A DNA stretch of 6,387 bases from Bacteroidota bacterium (GTDB lineage Bacteria > Bacteroidota > Bacteroidia > Chitinophagales > Chitinophagaceae), in contig JAEWAC010000101.1 of NCBI GenBank assembly GCA_023391895.1, positions 1 to 6,387 of the forward strand, in the 5' to 3' direction. Positions 1 to 5,432 of the stretch are shown here, one piece after another. Within the stretch, counting starts at the first letter, position 1. Each line of letters begins with the position of its first letter. The position numbers and the translations under genes were made by a program. The notes below the pieces were generated by a model. It ran no database searches, was not told the DNA's origin, and saw nothing but the letters and a program-made list of their open reading frames with translations.

Positions 1-837
1 AAAGTTTTGCTGGTTGGTATTATTAAAGTTGCCAACAATAGAAATCTTCCTGTTTTCTTTTAAAAAGGTGGTGTTACCCCCGGCCTGGTAGCGATCGTCG
101 GTGCCATAACCGGCATAAATGCGGCCAAACTGGCCATTGCGCATATTGGCCTTGGTAACGATGTTGATGCCTTTTTGCGAGTTACCATCATCAAAGCCGG
201 TAAAAGCAGCCTGGTCGCTCAGGCGGTCAAATACCTGTATCTTGTCTATGATTTCTGCCGGCAGGTTGCGCAGGGCTGCAGTAGCATCGTCGCCAAACAA
301 CTCGCGTCCGTCAATGGTTACCCGTTGTACGTTCTCACCCTGAGCCTTTACCTGGCCATTCTCAATGGTAATGCCGGGCATTTTGCGCACCAGTTCTTCA
401 GCGGTGGCATCGGGGTTTACTTTATACTGGCTGGCATTCATTTGTACGGTATCGCCTTTTTGCGTAGCCGCGGGTACGCTGGCCCTGACGGTTACCCCAC
501 TCAGCTCTTTGGAGGTGCGGGGCACGTCAATATTGTGCAGGTCCACATCGGCCGAATCGACCCTTACGGTGCGGGTAAGGGTTTCGTAACCGACTGATGT
601 AATCAGGAGCCGGAAAGAGTCCCGCGCCAGCTGGTCAAACTGGAAGCGACCGGCCGTATCGGTATACATGGTTTGGGTAAGGGTAGTGTCGCGGATGCTT
701 TGCAATACCACCGTAGCACCCTGTACCGACGAACGGCTTTCGGCATCCTGTATTCTTCCGGATACGGTAAAATTTTGCGCCTGCAGCGAAACAAAAAAGA
801 ACAACATCAAAAAAGTTAGCACCAGTTTCCTGTCCAT
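1..837 (-). CDS. TonB-dependent-receptor-type outer-membrane beta-barrel protein, N-terminal part (runs off left edge)
   Basis: This frame stays open from an ATG at 837-835 to the left edge, giving 279 residues with no stop. Residues 1-21 form a Sec signal peptide: basic MDRK, a hydrophobic stretch, then a QAQ end. Residues 22-107 (start NFTVSGRIQD) match a carboxypeptidase-regulatory-like beta-sandwich; the GRFQFDQL and SVGYETL segments are typical. Residues 140-230 match a plug domain, with ELVRKMPGI, VTIDGRELFGDD, LPAEIIDKIQVFDRLSDQ and GFDDGNSQKGINIVTK. The first barrel strands follow. Proteins with this FDRxSDQAxFTGxDDGN pattern belong to the Bacteroidota receptors with a PF14905-like barrel (family recalled, not searched) and usually exceed 800 residues, so most of the barrel is missing. 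The likely place is the outer membrane, importing or binding an unknown ligand. No SusD partner is visible. No clear Shine-Dalgarno precedes the ATG; the start is set by the signal peptide. It is divergent from the DUF5606 gene. Confidence 0.88.
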   Translation of the reverse strand, partial: MDRKLVLTFLMLFFFVSLQAQNFTVSGRIQDAESRSSVQGATVVLQSIRDTTLTQTMYTDTAGRFQFDQLARDSFRLLITSVGYETLTRTVRVDSADVDLHNIDVPRTSKELSGVTVRASVPAATQKGDTVQMNASQYKVNPDATAEELVRKMPGITIENGQVKAQGENVQRVTIDGRELFGDDATAALRNLPAEIIDKIQVFDRLSDQAAFTGFDDGNSQKGINIVTKANMRNGQFGRIYAGYGTDDRYQAGGNTTFLKENRKISIVGNFNNTNQQNF

Positions 838-962
838 AAAAATCAATTTCAAATCCAGTCAAAGCGTGAAACTATCCAAAAAACAGACCGACCCGAAAAT
901 GTACAGGTTAATTAATGCTAATAAATTCGGCTTATCTTGCACGACCTAAATTTTTTTAAAGC

Positions 963-1475
963 ATGGAATACAACAGAATTGTAGCCGTAACGGGTTTGCC
1001 CGGTTTGTATGAAATTTTAAGCAGCAAGAGCGATGGCGCTCTGGTGCGTTCGCTGGAAGATAAAAGCACCAAGTTTATTTCTTCCCGCATACACAACCTG
1101 TCTCACCTGGAAAGTATTGAAATCTATACCGTTCGCGACAACGTGAACCTGGTGGACATTTTCAATGCCATGAAGGCCGACGGCGGTCAATTACCTGATG
1201 TAAAAGACAATAAAGCCCTGAAAGCCTATTTTGAAAAAGTATATCCTGATATGGACTTTGAAAGAGTATATACCAGCGATATGAAGAAAATGGTAAAGTG
1301 GTTTGAGATACTGCAGAAAAACGATATTGACTTTAAACTGACCGAACAACCCGCTGAAGAAGAAGAGCCGGCCGCTGAAGCCGTTACCATAGACCAGCCT
1401 GCCGCAGAAGCAGCCCCGGCTGAAGAAGCGCCTAAAAAGCGTACCCGCAAAAAGAAAACCGAGGGAGAAGAATAA
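963..1475 (+). CDS. DUF5606-family protein
   Basis: This gene encodes 170 residues in two parts. The core, about residues 1-127, opens with MEYNRIVAVTGLPGLYEI and has mixed alpha/beta character; it resembles the Bacteroidota-restricted DUF5606 family (recalled from memory). The tail, about residues 128-170, is low-complexity: a Glu/Ala/Pro-rich acidic stretch followed by a strongly basic KKRTRKKK patch and an acidic end. There is no signal peptide or membrane segment, so it should be cytoplasmic. The basic patch could bind nucleic acid, but this is only inference. The ATG at 963 gives the family-typical N-terminus. The upstream bases are A/T-rich with no Shine-Dalgarno. A weak -7-like TATCTTGC lies at 933-940 with no partner -33 box. 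The function of the family is not known to me. The gene stands alone, divergent from the receptor gene and closed by the terminator at 1697-1733. Confidence 0.85.
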   Translation: MEYNRIVAVTGLPGLYEILSSKSDGALVRSLEDKSTKFISSRIHNLSHLESIEIYTVRDNVNLVDIFNAMKADGGQLPDVKDNKALKAYFEKVYPDMDFERVYTSDMKKMVKWFEILQKNDIDFKLTEQPAEEEEPAAEAVTIDQPAAEAAPAEEAPKKRTRKKKTEGEE

Positions 1476-1696
1476 GGGACCGCGGATTTCAGGATGGATG
1501 GGATTAGTAGGATAGTTAGTTGCACAGATTTTGCATAGGGATTAGACCGATTGAGAGAAAGTTTACAGAACACCAACAGGGCCATTGAACCAATGGTGTG
1601 GTGGAGTAGTTGACCGGTAAATCGTATATTAGAAGGAAGTGTTGAGGTGAAAGAAAGCTTATGGGGTTTTGAAAAAGTTAGTAAATGATATAGTAC
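1476..1696. other. Non-coding spacer after the DUF5606 gene
   Basis: No convincing gene lies here. The stretch begins with degenerate GGATT/CACAGATT-type words (1483-1544); a related CACAGATT run is repeated after the peptidase gene. A small hairpin follows: CCATTG at 1582-1587 pairs with CAATGG at 1591-1596 across a 3-nt loop. The first copy of the intergenic motif TATGGGNTTTTGAAAG is at 1660-1674. The peptidase promoter must lie here or in the bases after the terminator, but I cannot pick it out. Confidence 0.6.
1660..1674 (+). repeat. Intergenic motif copy a
   Basis: TATGGGGTTTTGAAA, followed by AAGTTAGTAA. The match to copy b (3569) continues loosely past the core (GTTAnTAAnT). The copy lies between the DUF5606 stop codon and the terminator that starts 23 nt downstream. 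Confidence 0.7.
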
Positions 1697-1733
1697 AGTA
1701 GAAAAGCCGGTGAAGACGCTTTTCTACTTTTTT
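1697..1733 (+). terminator. Rho-independent terminator after the DUF5606 gene
   Basis: AGTAGAAAAGC (1697-1707) pairs perfectly with GCTTTTCTACT (1718-1728) around a 10-nt loop, and a run of six T covers 1728-1733. A pyrimidine-rich near-duplication (ACTTTTTTCATTT, then ACTTTTTCATTT) extends to 1752 and could assist release. It separates the DUF5606 gene from the peptidase gene, which therefore needs its own promoter. Confidence 0.85.
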
Positions 1734-1800
1734 CATTTTTACTTTTTCATTTAGCCTTACCAAAGCTGCTGCTGATTCTAAACCGTAAAAAAGGAATAAA

Positions 1801-3537
1801 ATGAACTATAGTGCAGATATCAAAAAGTTGACCCGGAAATTTTTGCCCGAAGATTTTAAGGTAACCGACTGGCAAAACCTGGAGCCTTATTTCCAGGAGC
1901 TGCTGAACCGGCCCATTAACTCCAGAGAGGATCTGGAAAAGTGGTTGCAGGATATGAGCGAGCTGGAAGCCGTAATTGGTGAAGACGCCGCCTGGCGCCA
2001 GATCCGCATGACCTGCGATACCGAAAACAAAGAACTGGAAGCCGCCTTTGAATATTTTGTGCTCCAGATCCAGCCCCAGATTCAGCCTTATGCCGATAAG
2101 CTGAACCGCAAGCTCGTCGAAAACCCATATGTGCAGGAGCTGGACCAACGGCAGTATTTTACCTACCTGCGCAATGTGCAAAAAAGCATTGACCTGTTCC
2201 GCGAAGAAAATATTCCGCTGCAGGCCGAAATTGCCGTGCAGGCCCAGCAATTTGGCGTCATCACCGGCAAAATGACCGTGGAAGTGGATGGCAAGGAATA
2301 CACTTTGCAACAGGCCGCCAAGTTTTTGGAAAACCCCAATCGTGATTTTCGCGAGCAGGTATACCGCAAAATCCAGGAGCGCCGCCTGCAGGATAAAGAC
2401 CAGCTGAACGACCTGTTTTCCTCCCTGGTTCAAAAGCGCCATCAGGTGGCCCGAAATGCCGGTTTTGAAAACTACCGCGACTACAAATTTGTGGAGATGG
2501 GCCGTTTTGATTACACCAAGGAAGACTGTTTCCAGTTTCATGAAGCGGTAAAAACCCATGTGCTGGACCTGGTGAATTTTATTTACGACCGCAAGCGTCA
2601 AAAGCTGGGTCTGGACATGCTGCGCCCCTGGGATACCGAAGCGGAGCCCGAAGGTGTAAAACCTTTAACGCCGTTTCAAACCGGTGAGGAGTTGGTGAAC
2701 AAAACCATTGAGTGCTTTCGCGCCATGCATCCTTTCTTTGCCGATTGTTTGGTAAAAATGAAGGAAATGGGCCGTTTGGATTTGGACAGCCGCAAGGGCA
2801 AAGCGCCCGGTGGCTACAACTGCCCGCTAGAAGAAACCGGTGCGCCCTTTATATTTATGAACGCCGCCGGCCAGATGCACGATGTAACCACTATGGTGCA
2901 CGAAGGGGGCCATGCCGTTCATTCCTTCCTGGCGCACAACCTGGAGCTCACGGCCTTTAAGCAATACCCCATGGAAATTGCGGAAGTGGCTTCCATGGCT
3001 ATGGAGCTGATGAGCATGGATTACTGGGAGGTGTATTTCGACAACAATGAAGACCTAAGACGGGCCAAGGAACACCAGCTGGAAAGAGTATTAACGATTT
3101 TCCCCTGGATTGCCACTGTCGATAAGTTTCAGCATTGGGTGTACGAAAACCCCAACCACACACTGGAAGAAAGAGCTGAGAACTGGCGCCGCATCCTCAA
3201 CGAGTTTACGCCCATCAACCTGGATGTAACCGGACTGGAAGAATACCGCAAGTATGGCTGGCAGCGGCAGTTGCACCTGTACGAAGTGCCGTTTTATTAC
3301 ATCGAGTACGGCATTGCCCAACTGGGTGCCATTGGCCTGTGGAAGCAGTTTAAGGAAAACAAAGAAAAAGCCGTTCAAAACTATATCAATGCACTGAGCC
3401 TGGGTGGCACCCGCACCCTGCCGGAGTTGTACCAGGCCGCCGGGTTGCAATTTAACTTTTCGCCCGATTACATCAGCGAGCTGATGTTGTTTGTGCACCA
3501 GGAAATGGAAGCCATTTCGGTGCCGCCCGAGAGCTGA
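1801..3537 (+). CDS. M3-family oligoendopeptidase (zinc metallopeptidase, PepF-like)
   Basis: This 578-residue protein has the usual length for bacterial M3 oligoendopeptidases, which cut short peptides in the cytoplasm. The zinc site is intact: HEGGH at residues 367-371 provides two His ligands and the catalytic Glu368. The AEVAS segment provides the likely third ligand, Glu395, 24 residues after His371. Near the C-terminus, residues 491-504 (LHLYEVPFYYIEYG) hold His492, Tyr499, Tyr500 and Tyr503, matching the family's substrate and transition-state region. The N-terminal 200 or so residues are helical lobe, and there is no signal peptide. The ATG at 1801 is supported by an AAGGA ribosome-binding site at 1791-1795, the clearest in the window. 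The gene appears monocistronic, bounded by terminators at 1697-1733 and 3834-3864. Its likely role is peptide turnover or recycling; the exact specificity cannot be read from sequence. Confidence 0.95.
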   Translation: MNYSADIKKLTRKFLPEDFKVTDWQNLEPYFQELLNRPINSREDLEKWLQDMSELEAVIGEDAAWRQIRMTCDTENKELEAAFEYFVLQIQPQIQPYADKLNRKLVENPYVQELDQRQYFTYLRNVQKSIDLFREENIPLQAEIAVQAQQFGVITGKMTVEVDGKEYTLQQAAKFLENPNRDFREQVYRKIQERRLQDKDQLNDLFSSLVQKRHQVARNAGFENYRDYKFVEMGRFDYTKEDCFQFHEAVKTHVLDLVNFIYDRKRQKLGLDMLRPWDTEAEPEGVKPLTPFQTGEELVNKTIECFRAMHPFFADCLVKMKEMGRLDLDSRKGKAPGGYNCPLEETGAPFIFMNAAGQMHDVTTMVHEGGHAVHSFLAHNLELTAFKQYPMEIAEVASMAMELMSMDYWEVYFDNNEDLRRAKEHQLERVLTIFPWIATVDKFQHWVYENPNHTLEERAENWRRILNEFTPINLDVTGLEEYRKYGWQRQLHLYEVPFYYIEYGIAQLGAIGLWKQFKENKEKAVQNYINALSLGGTRTLPELYQAAGLQFNFSPDYISELMLFVHQEMEAISVPPES

Positions 3538-3555
3538 TCACAGATTTCACAGATT
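3538..3555 (+). repeat. Tandem 2 x 9-nt repeat TCACAGATT
   Basis: Two perfect adjacent copies, 3538-3546 and 3547-3555, start directly after the peptidase stop codon. The related GCACAGATT is at 1522-1530 in the previous spacer. Words of this kind recur between genes in Bacteroidota genomes (recollection, not searched). Confidence 0.7.
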
Positions 3556-3568
3556 GGATAACAGTCAC

Positions 3569-3583
3569 TATGGGGTTTTGAAA
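3569..3583 (+). repeat. Intergenic motif copy b
   Basis: TATGGGGTTTTGAAA, followed by GTGTTAATAAG. The 15-nt core is identical to copy a. It starts 31 nt after the peptidase stop codon. Confidence 0.7.
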
Positions 3584-3614
3584 GTGTTAATAAGTTAAAA
3601 GGTTGATTTGTTGA

Positions 3615-3629
3615 TATGGCTTTTTGAAT
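3615..3629 (+). repeat. Intergenic motif, degenerate copy b2
   Basis: TATGGCTTTTTGAAT, followed by GAGTTGATAA. It differs from the consensus at three core positions, but the flank GAGTTnATAA resembles the extended consensus. Confidence 0.5.
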
Positions 3630-3664
3630 GAGTTGATAACTTATACATCCATAGACCAGAATTG

Positions 3665-3678
3665 TTCAAAAGCCCATA
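3665..3678 (-). repeat. Intergenic motif copy c (left arm of an inverted pair)
   Basis: On the minus strand this reads TATGGGCTTTTGAA. It is perfectly complementary to 3742-3755 (copy d), so the two can form a 14-bp stem enclosing 63 nt. Confidence 0.7.
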
Positions 3679-3715
3679 GGTCCATTCTATAGCTGCAGTA
3701 ATATCTATCCTCCAC

Positions 3716-3737
3716 GGGGGAGGGATTGAGGGAGGGG
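3716..3737 (+). other. G-quadruplex-like tract
   Basis: There are four G-runs of 5, 3, 3 and 4 with loops A, ATTGA and A, which meets the usual pattern of four runs of at least three G with short loops. It lies inside the loop of the copy c/d inverted repeat, on the strand that the peptidase transcript would carry. Folding is inferred from the pattern only. Confidence 0.5.
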
Positions 3738-3741
3738 CCTA

Positions 3742-3756
3742 TATGGGCTTTTGAAA
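3742..3756 (+). repeat. Intergenic motif copy d (right arm of an inverted pair)
   Basis: TATGGGCTTTTGAAA, followed by GAAGTT. Bases 3742-3755 pair with copy c. After a TA bulge (3740-3741) the pairing continues inward for five more pairs, 3679-3683 with 3735-3739, including one G-T pair. Confidence 0.7.
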
Positions 3757-3770
3757 GAAGTTCACTTCTG

Positions 3771-3798
3771 TCAACTGTCATCCATCAACTGTCAGCCA
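3771..3798 (+). repeat. Tandem 2 x 14-nt direct repeat
   Basis: TCAACTGTCATCCA (3771-3784) is followed directly by TCAACTGTCAGCCA (3785-3798), with one mismatch. It lies between motif copies d and e, with no coding context. Confidence 0.75.
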
Positions 3799-3803
3799 TT
3801 TTA

Positions 3804-3818
3804 TATGGACTTTTGAAA
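3804..3818 (+). repeat. Intergenic motif copy e
   Basis: TATGGACTTTTGAAA, followed by GAGTTTTAATA. It lies 15 nt before the stem of the peptidase terminator, matching the placement of copy a before its own terminator. Confidence 0.7.
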
Positions 3819-3833
3819 GAGTTTTAATATGTA

Positions 3834-3864
3834 AAAAAAGCCAACAGCTTCTGTTGGCTTTTTT
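3834..3864 (+). terminator. Rho-independent terminator after the peptidase gene
   Basis: A-rich 3834-3839 plus GCCAACAG (3840-3847) pairs with CTGTTGGC plus six T (3851-3864) around a CTT triloop: 14 perfect pairs, eight of them outside the A-T part. The A-run/T-run symmetry means it could also work on the minus strand. It lies 297 nt after the peptidase stop codon, so the transcript would carry all the motif copies in between. Confidence 0.9.
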
Positions 3865-3940
3865 ATTTAGATAAGTTGCTGGAGCTTCTGCCGTAAGACA
3901 ACTGTATGAATAAACCAAAATGAGGTTTATGGGCAATGGC

Positions 3941-3971
3941 TTGCATACATGGCGGTGCCCGTTTATATTTG
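3941..3971 (+). promoter_or_regulatory. Bacteroidota-type promoter for the lipoprotein gene
   Basis: TTG at 3941-3943 is the -33 box and TATATTTG at 3964-3971 is the -7 box. The latter matches TAnnTTTG exactly, and the 20-nt spacer is in the range described for the Bacteroidota primary sigma factor. Transcription would start near 3978, giving a leader of about 100 nt before the ATG at 4079. A 7-bp inverted repeat (3910-3930) lies just upstream and could be an operator, but that is only inference. Confidence 0.55.
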
Positions 3972-4078
3972 CGCACTTTGCTGTAAAGTATATAGCCGTT
4001 TTCCGCAGTTGATTCACAACCCACGATACCGCTCTACACAAAGCCAAAACTAATTATTTAAAAAAACTATCCTGCCTT

Positions 4079-4807
4079 ATGCAATTTTCAGCAGCCTACC
4101 TAAGCCGCCGGTGCTTACCTGTTCTTTATTTCTTTTTGTTGATTTCCTTTTCCAGTTGTCTGACCTCCCGGAAAATGGATAAGTGGATTGACCGGCAGTA
4201 CGGCAGCACGGTTCCGCAAAAAATGAAAAGCAGCGACTATATTACCATCAAAACCGATAACTTAACGAAGAGCGAAAAAGTATCCACCACGCAAAAAGGA
4301 AAAAGAAAACTCATTCCCGCCCTTTTTTACTGGCACTGGGATTACTCTACGGTGTCTACCCTGAATCCTTACATTCCGGTGTCAAATGTGAGTACTACCA
4401 TTATGCCCTATGCCAATTCCAAAGGGTTGCGGCAAAAGCTCAACGGCCAAAAGCTGGAGCTGACCTTTGATCAGGCACCTGCTGTTTTTGAACTGACGGA
4501 AAAAGGCAACCTGATCTTCGTGCTGGTGTATTATATCGGCTGGGAAAACATTTACATAGAGCCCAAAAATGAAGAAATGGTGGTAGCCTACCGGCTGCTG
4601 AACAGCAACAATGAAGAAACAAAGAAAGGGGTCATCACCATCACCAACCGCGACCAGCCCATTTCTTTGAAAATGTTTCAGTCGCCTAAAAAAATGACCT
4701 GGCGGTACCTGGAACAATACAACAATAACATCAAATCCATGAGCCGCGAGCTGGTTGATAAATTAATGCTGGAAATAGTGCCGGCAGATAACTTGGCCAA
4801 ACCTTAA
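4079..4807 (+). CDS. Putative lipoprotein of unknown function
   Basis: I do not recognise this 242-residue family. The N-terminus is a lipoprotein signal: RR at positions 10-11, hydrophobic residues 13-24, then a relaxed lipobox SFSSC with Cys27 as the probable lipidated residue. The next residues (LTSRKMDK) lack the acidic surface-export signal of some Bacteroidota lipoproteins, so an inner-leaflet position is more likely than the cell surface (inference). The rest looks soluble and beta-rich, with many Lys, Thr and Asn; a hydrophobic strand NLIFVLVYYIGW lies near residues 142-153. The C-terminus (about 210-240) looks helical. No catalytic motif is apparent. The ATG at 4079 is chosen because it gives a complete signal peptide; no Shine-Dalgarno is visible. 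The gene has its own promoter at 3941-3971 and is convergent with the Hsp20 gene. Confidence 0.75.
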   Translation: MQFSAAYLSRRCLPVLYFFLLISFSSCLTSRKMDKWIDRQYGSTVPQKMKSSDYITIKTDNLTKSEKVSTTQKGKRKLIPALFYWHWDYSTVSTLNPYIPVSNVSTTIMPYANSKGLRQKLNGQKLELTFDQAPAVFELTEKGNLIFVLVYYIGWENIYIEPKNEEMVVAYRLLNSNNEETKKGVITITNRDQPISLKMFQSPKKMTWRYLEQYNNNIKSMSRELVDKLMLEIVPADNLAKP

Positions 4808-4829
4808 GGTAAAGTAAGTAGAACCATAG

Positions 4830-4885
4830 ATGGCCATGCATGGGTTTTAAAAGAGCAGTGCTTTCAAAAACCCATGCACGGCCAT
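4830..4885. repeat. 56-nt palindrome built from two inverted motif copies
   Basis: Copy f+ (CATGGGTTTTAAAAG, 4839-4853) and copy f- (CATGGGTTTTTGAAAG on the minus strand, 4876-4861) face each other. They are extended outward by ATGGCC/GGCCAT. Bases 4830-4848 pair with 4867-4885 with a single A-C mismatch at 4836/4879; about four more pairs follow after a one-base bulge. No T-run follows on either strand, so it is not a classic terminator by itself. It lies between convergent genes. Confidence 0.8.
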
Positions 4886-4920
4886 AAACAAAAAGGGTAG
4901 CTTAACACTACCCTTTCTTT
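4886..4920. terminator. Bidirectional terminator between the lipoprotein and Hsp20 genes
   Basis: AAAGGGTAG (4892-4900) pairs with CTACCCTTT (4908-4916) around a 7-nt loop. On the minus strand the stem is followed by TTTTTGTTT (4894-4886), a good terminator lying directly after the Hsp20 stop codon (4921-4919). On the plus strand TTTCTTTATT follows, weaker but adequate for the lipoprotein gene. Confidence 0.8.
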
Positions 4921-5350
4921 ATTGAATATCGATTTTCTTGGATGCTTTTTGCTGCTGTTCGGTTTTAGGGATGGTAATTTCCAAAACACCATCCTTATAC
5001 CGGGCAGCAATGGCATCGTCTTTGGCGTTTTCCGGAAGGCGGAAAGACCGGGTAAACGAACTGTAGCTGTATTCCCGCCGGCTGTAAGCCTTGCCTTCTC
5101 CTTCCTTGTTTTCCTGCTTGCTTTCGGCACTGATGGTTAACAGGTCGTCATCCACATTGATCTTGAAGTCTTCTTTTTTAAAGCCGGGGGCCACCACTTC
5201 TACCGAATACGATTTTTCGTCTTCGCTGATGTTTACGGCAGGCAGGGCTGCGCCCCTTTCCGAAGGCCGGTTGCCAAAAAAACCCATGTCAAAAAAGTCT
5301 TTCCAGGGGTCTGCATAGCCGGCCTGGCTGCGTCTGGTGATGTTGGCCAT
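4919..5350 (-). CDS. hsp20: Hsp20/alpha-crystallin small heat-shock protein
   Basis: This 143-residue protein is normal in length for bacterial Hsp20. The N-terminal arm (1-36) is aromatic and holds DPWKDFFDMGFFG. The alpha-crystallin domain spans about 37-129: PAVNISEDEKSYSVEVVAPGFKKEDF opens it and ARYKDGVLEITIPK (116-129) closes it with the family signature A-x-x-x-G-V-L. The C-terminal tail ends with IDI (140-142), the I-x-I motif that docks onto neighbouring subunits. These features support an ATP-independent cytoplasmic holdase that forms oligomers and keeps unfolding proteins soluble. The ATG at 5350-5348 gives the full arm. No Shine-Dalgarno is visible. A perfect 6-bp inverted repeat (5359-5373) ends eight nt upstream of the start and may be regulatory. 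A terminator directly follows the stop codon. Confidence 0.95.
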   Translation of the reverse strand: MANITRRSQAGYADPWKDFFDMGFFGNRPSERGAALPAVNISEDEKSYSVEVVAPGFKKEDFKINVDDDLLTISAESKQENKEGEGKAYSRREYSYSSFTRSFRLPENAKDDAIAARYKDGVLEITIPKTEQQQKASKKIDIQ

Positions 5351-5358
5351 AACAATAG

Positions 5359-5373
5359 GTTTAGTAACTAAAC
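5359..5373 (-). promoter_or_regulatory. Inverted repeat in the Hsp20 leader
   Basis: On the minus strand it reads GTTTAGTTACTAAAC: 7-bp arms around one base as DNA, or a 6-bp stem with a UUA loop as RNA. It ends eight nt before the ATG. An AT-rich, -10-like TATAAT run (5389-5384) lies upstream but has no well-spaced -33 box. The repeat could be a repressor site or a short temperature-sensitive hairpin; neither is proven. Confidence 0.4.
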
Positions 5374-5400
5374 GGGCATAAAAATTATACCATATTTCCG

Positions 5401-5414
5401 CTCAAAAACCCATA
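5401..5414 (-). repeat. Intergenic motif copy g
   Basis: On the minus strand it reads TATGGGTTTTTGAG. It starts 18 nt after the Fur-family stop codon and faces the direction of transcription, as copies a, b, d and e do. No clear terminator hairpin follows, so fur-like transcripts may run on into the Hsp20 gene. Confidence 0.6.
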
Positions 5415-5432
5415 GGCCGGCGCCCCTTCTGC

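Larger units (their letters stand above)
3538..4078. other. 541-bp repeat-rich non-coding spacer between the peptidase and lipoprotein genes
   Basis: I see no credible gene here. In order it holds: a 9-nt tandem repeat (3538-3555); motif copies b to e (3569-3818), two of which form an inverted pair around a G-rich tract; a 14-nt direct repeat (3771-3798); a strong terminator (3834-3864); a small inverted repeat ATAAACC/GGTTTAT (3910-3916 and 3924-3930); and a promoter for the next gene (3941-3971). The last roughly 100 bases are presumed 5' untranslated leader. Confidence 0.7.

Noticed and set aside
175..597. 140-residue open frame on the plus strand
   Set aside because: It is antisense to the receptor's plug and carboxypeptidase-like domains, which give a convincing continuous protein on the minus strand.
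838..962. Promoters in the divergent receptor/DUF5606 spacer
   Set aside because: Only weak matches were found (TATCTTGC at 933-940 plus; TAGTTTCA on the minus strand), with no correctly spaced -33 TTG, so neither is listed.
1747..2601. 284-residue open frame on the minus strand
   Set aside because: It lies antisense to the M3 peptidase, whose zinc motif and family length are clear. The translated sequence has no recognisable domain and reflects codon bias of the opposite strand.
3538..3830. CRISPR-like array from the closely spaced motif copies
   Set aside because: The repeats are about 15 nt, irregularly spaced and in mixed orientation. There are no uniform spacers and no cas genes.
3778..4047. 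89-residue open frame on the minus strand in the long spacer
   Set aside because: It runs through the 14-nt direct repeat, motif copy e, a perfect terminator stem and a promoter match, and has no domain-like sequence.
5274..5288. Motif-like CATGGGTTTTTTTGG on the minus strand inside the Hsp20 gene
   Set aside because: It encodes MGFFG in the conserved aromatic arm and lacks the GAAAG end of the motif. It is best explained by coding sequence.
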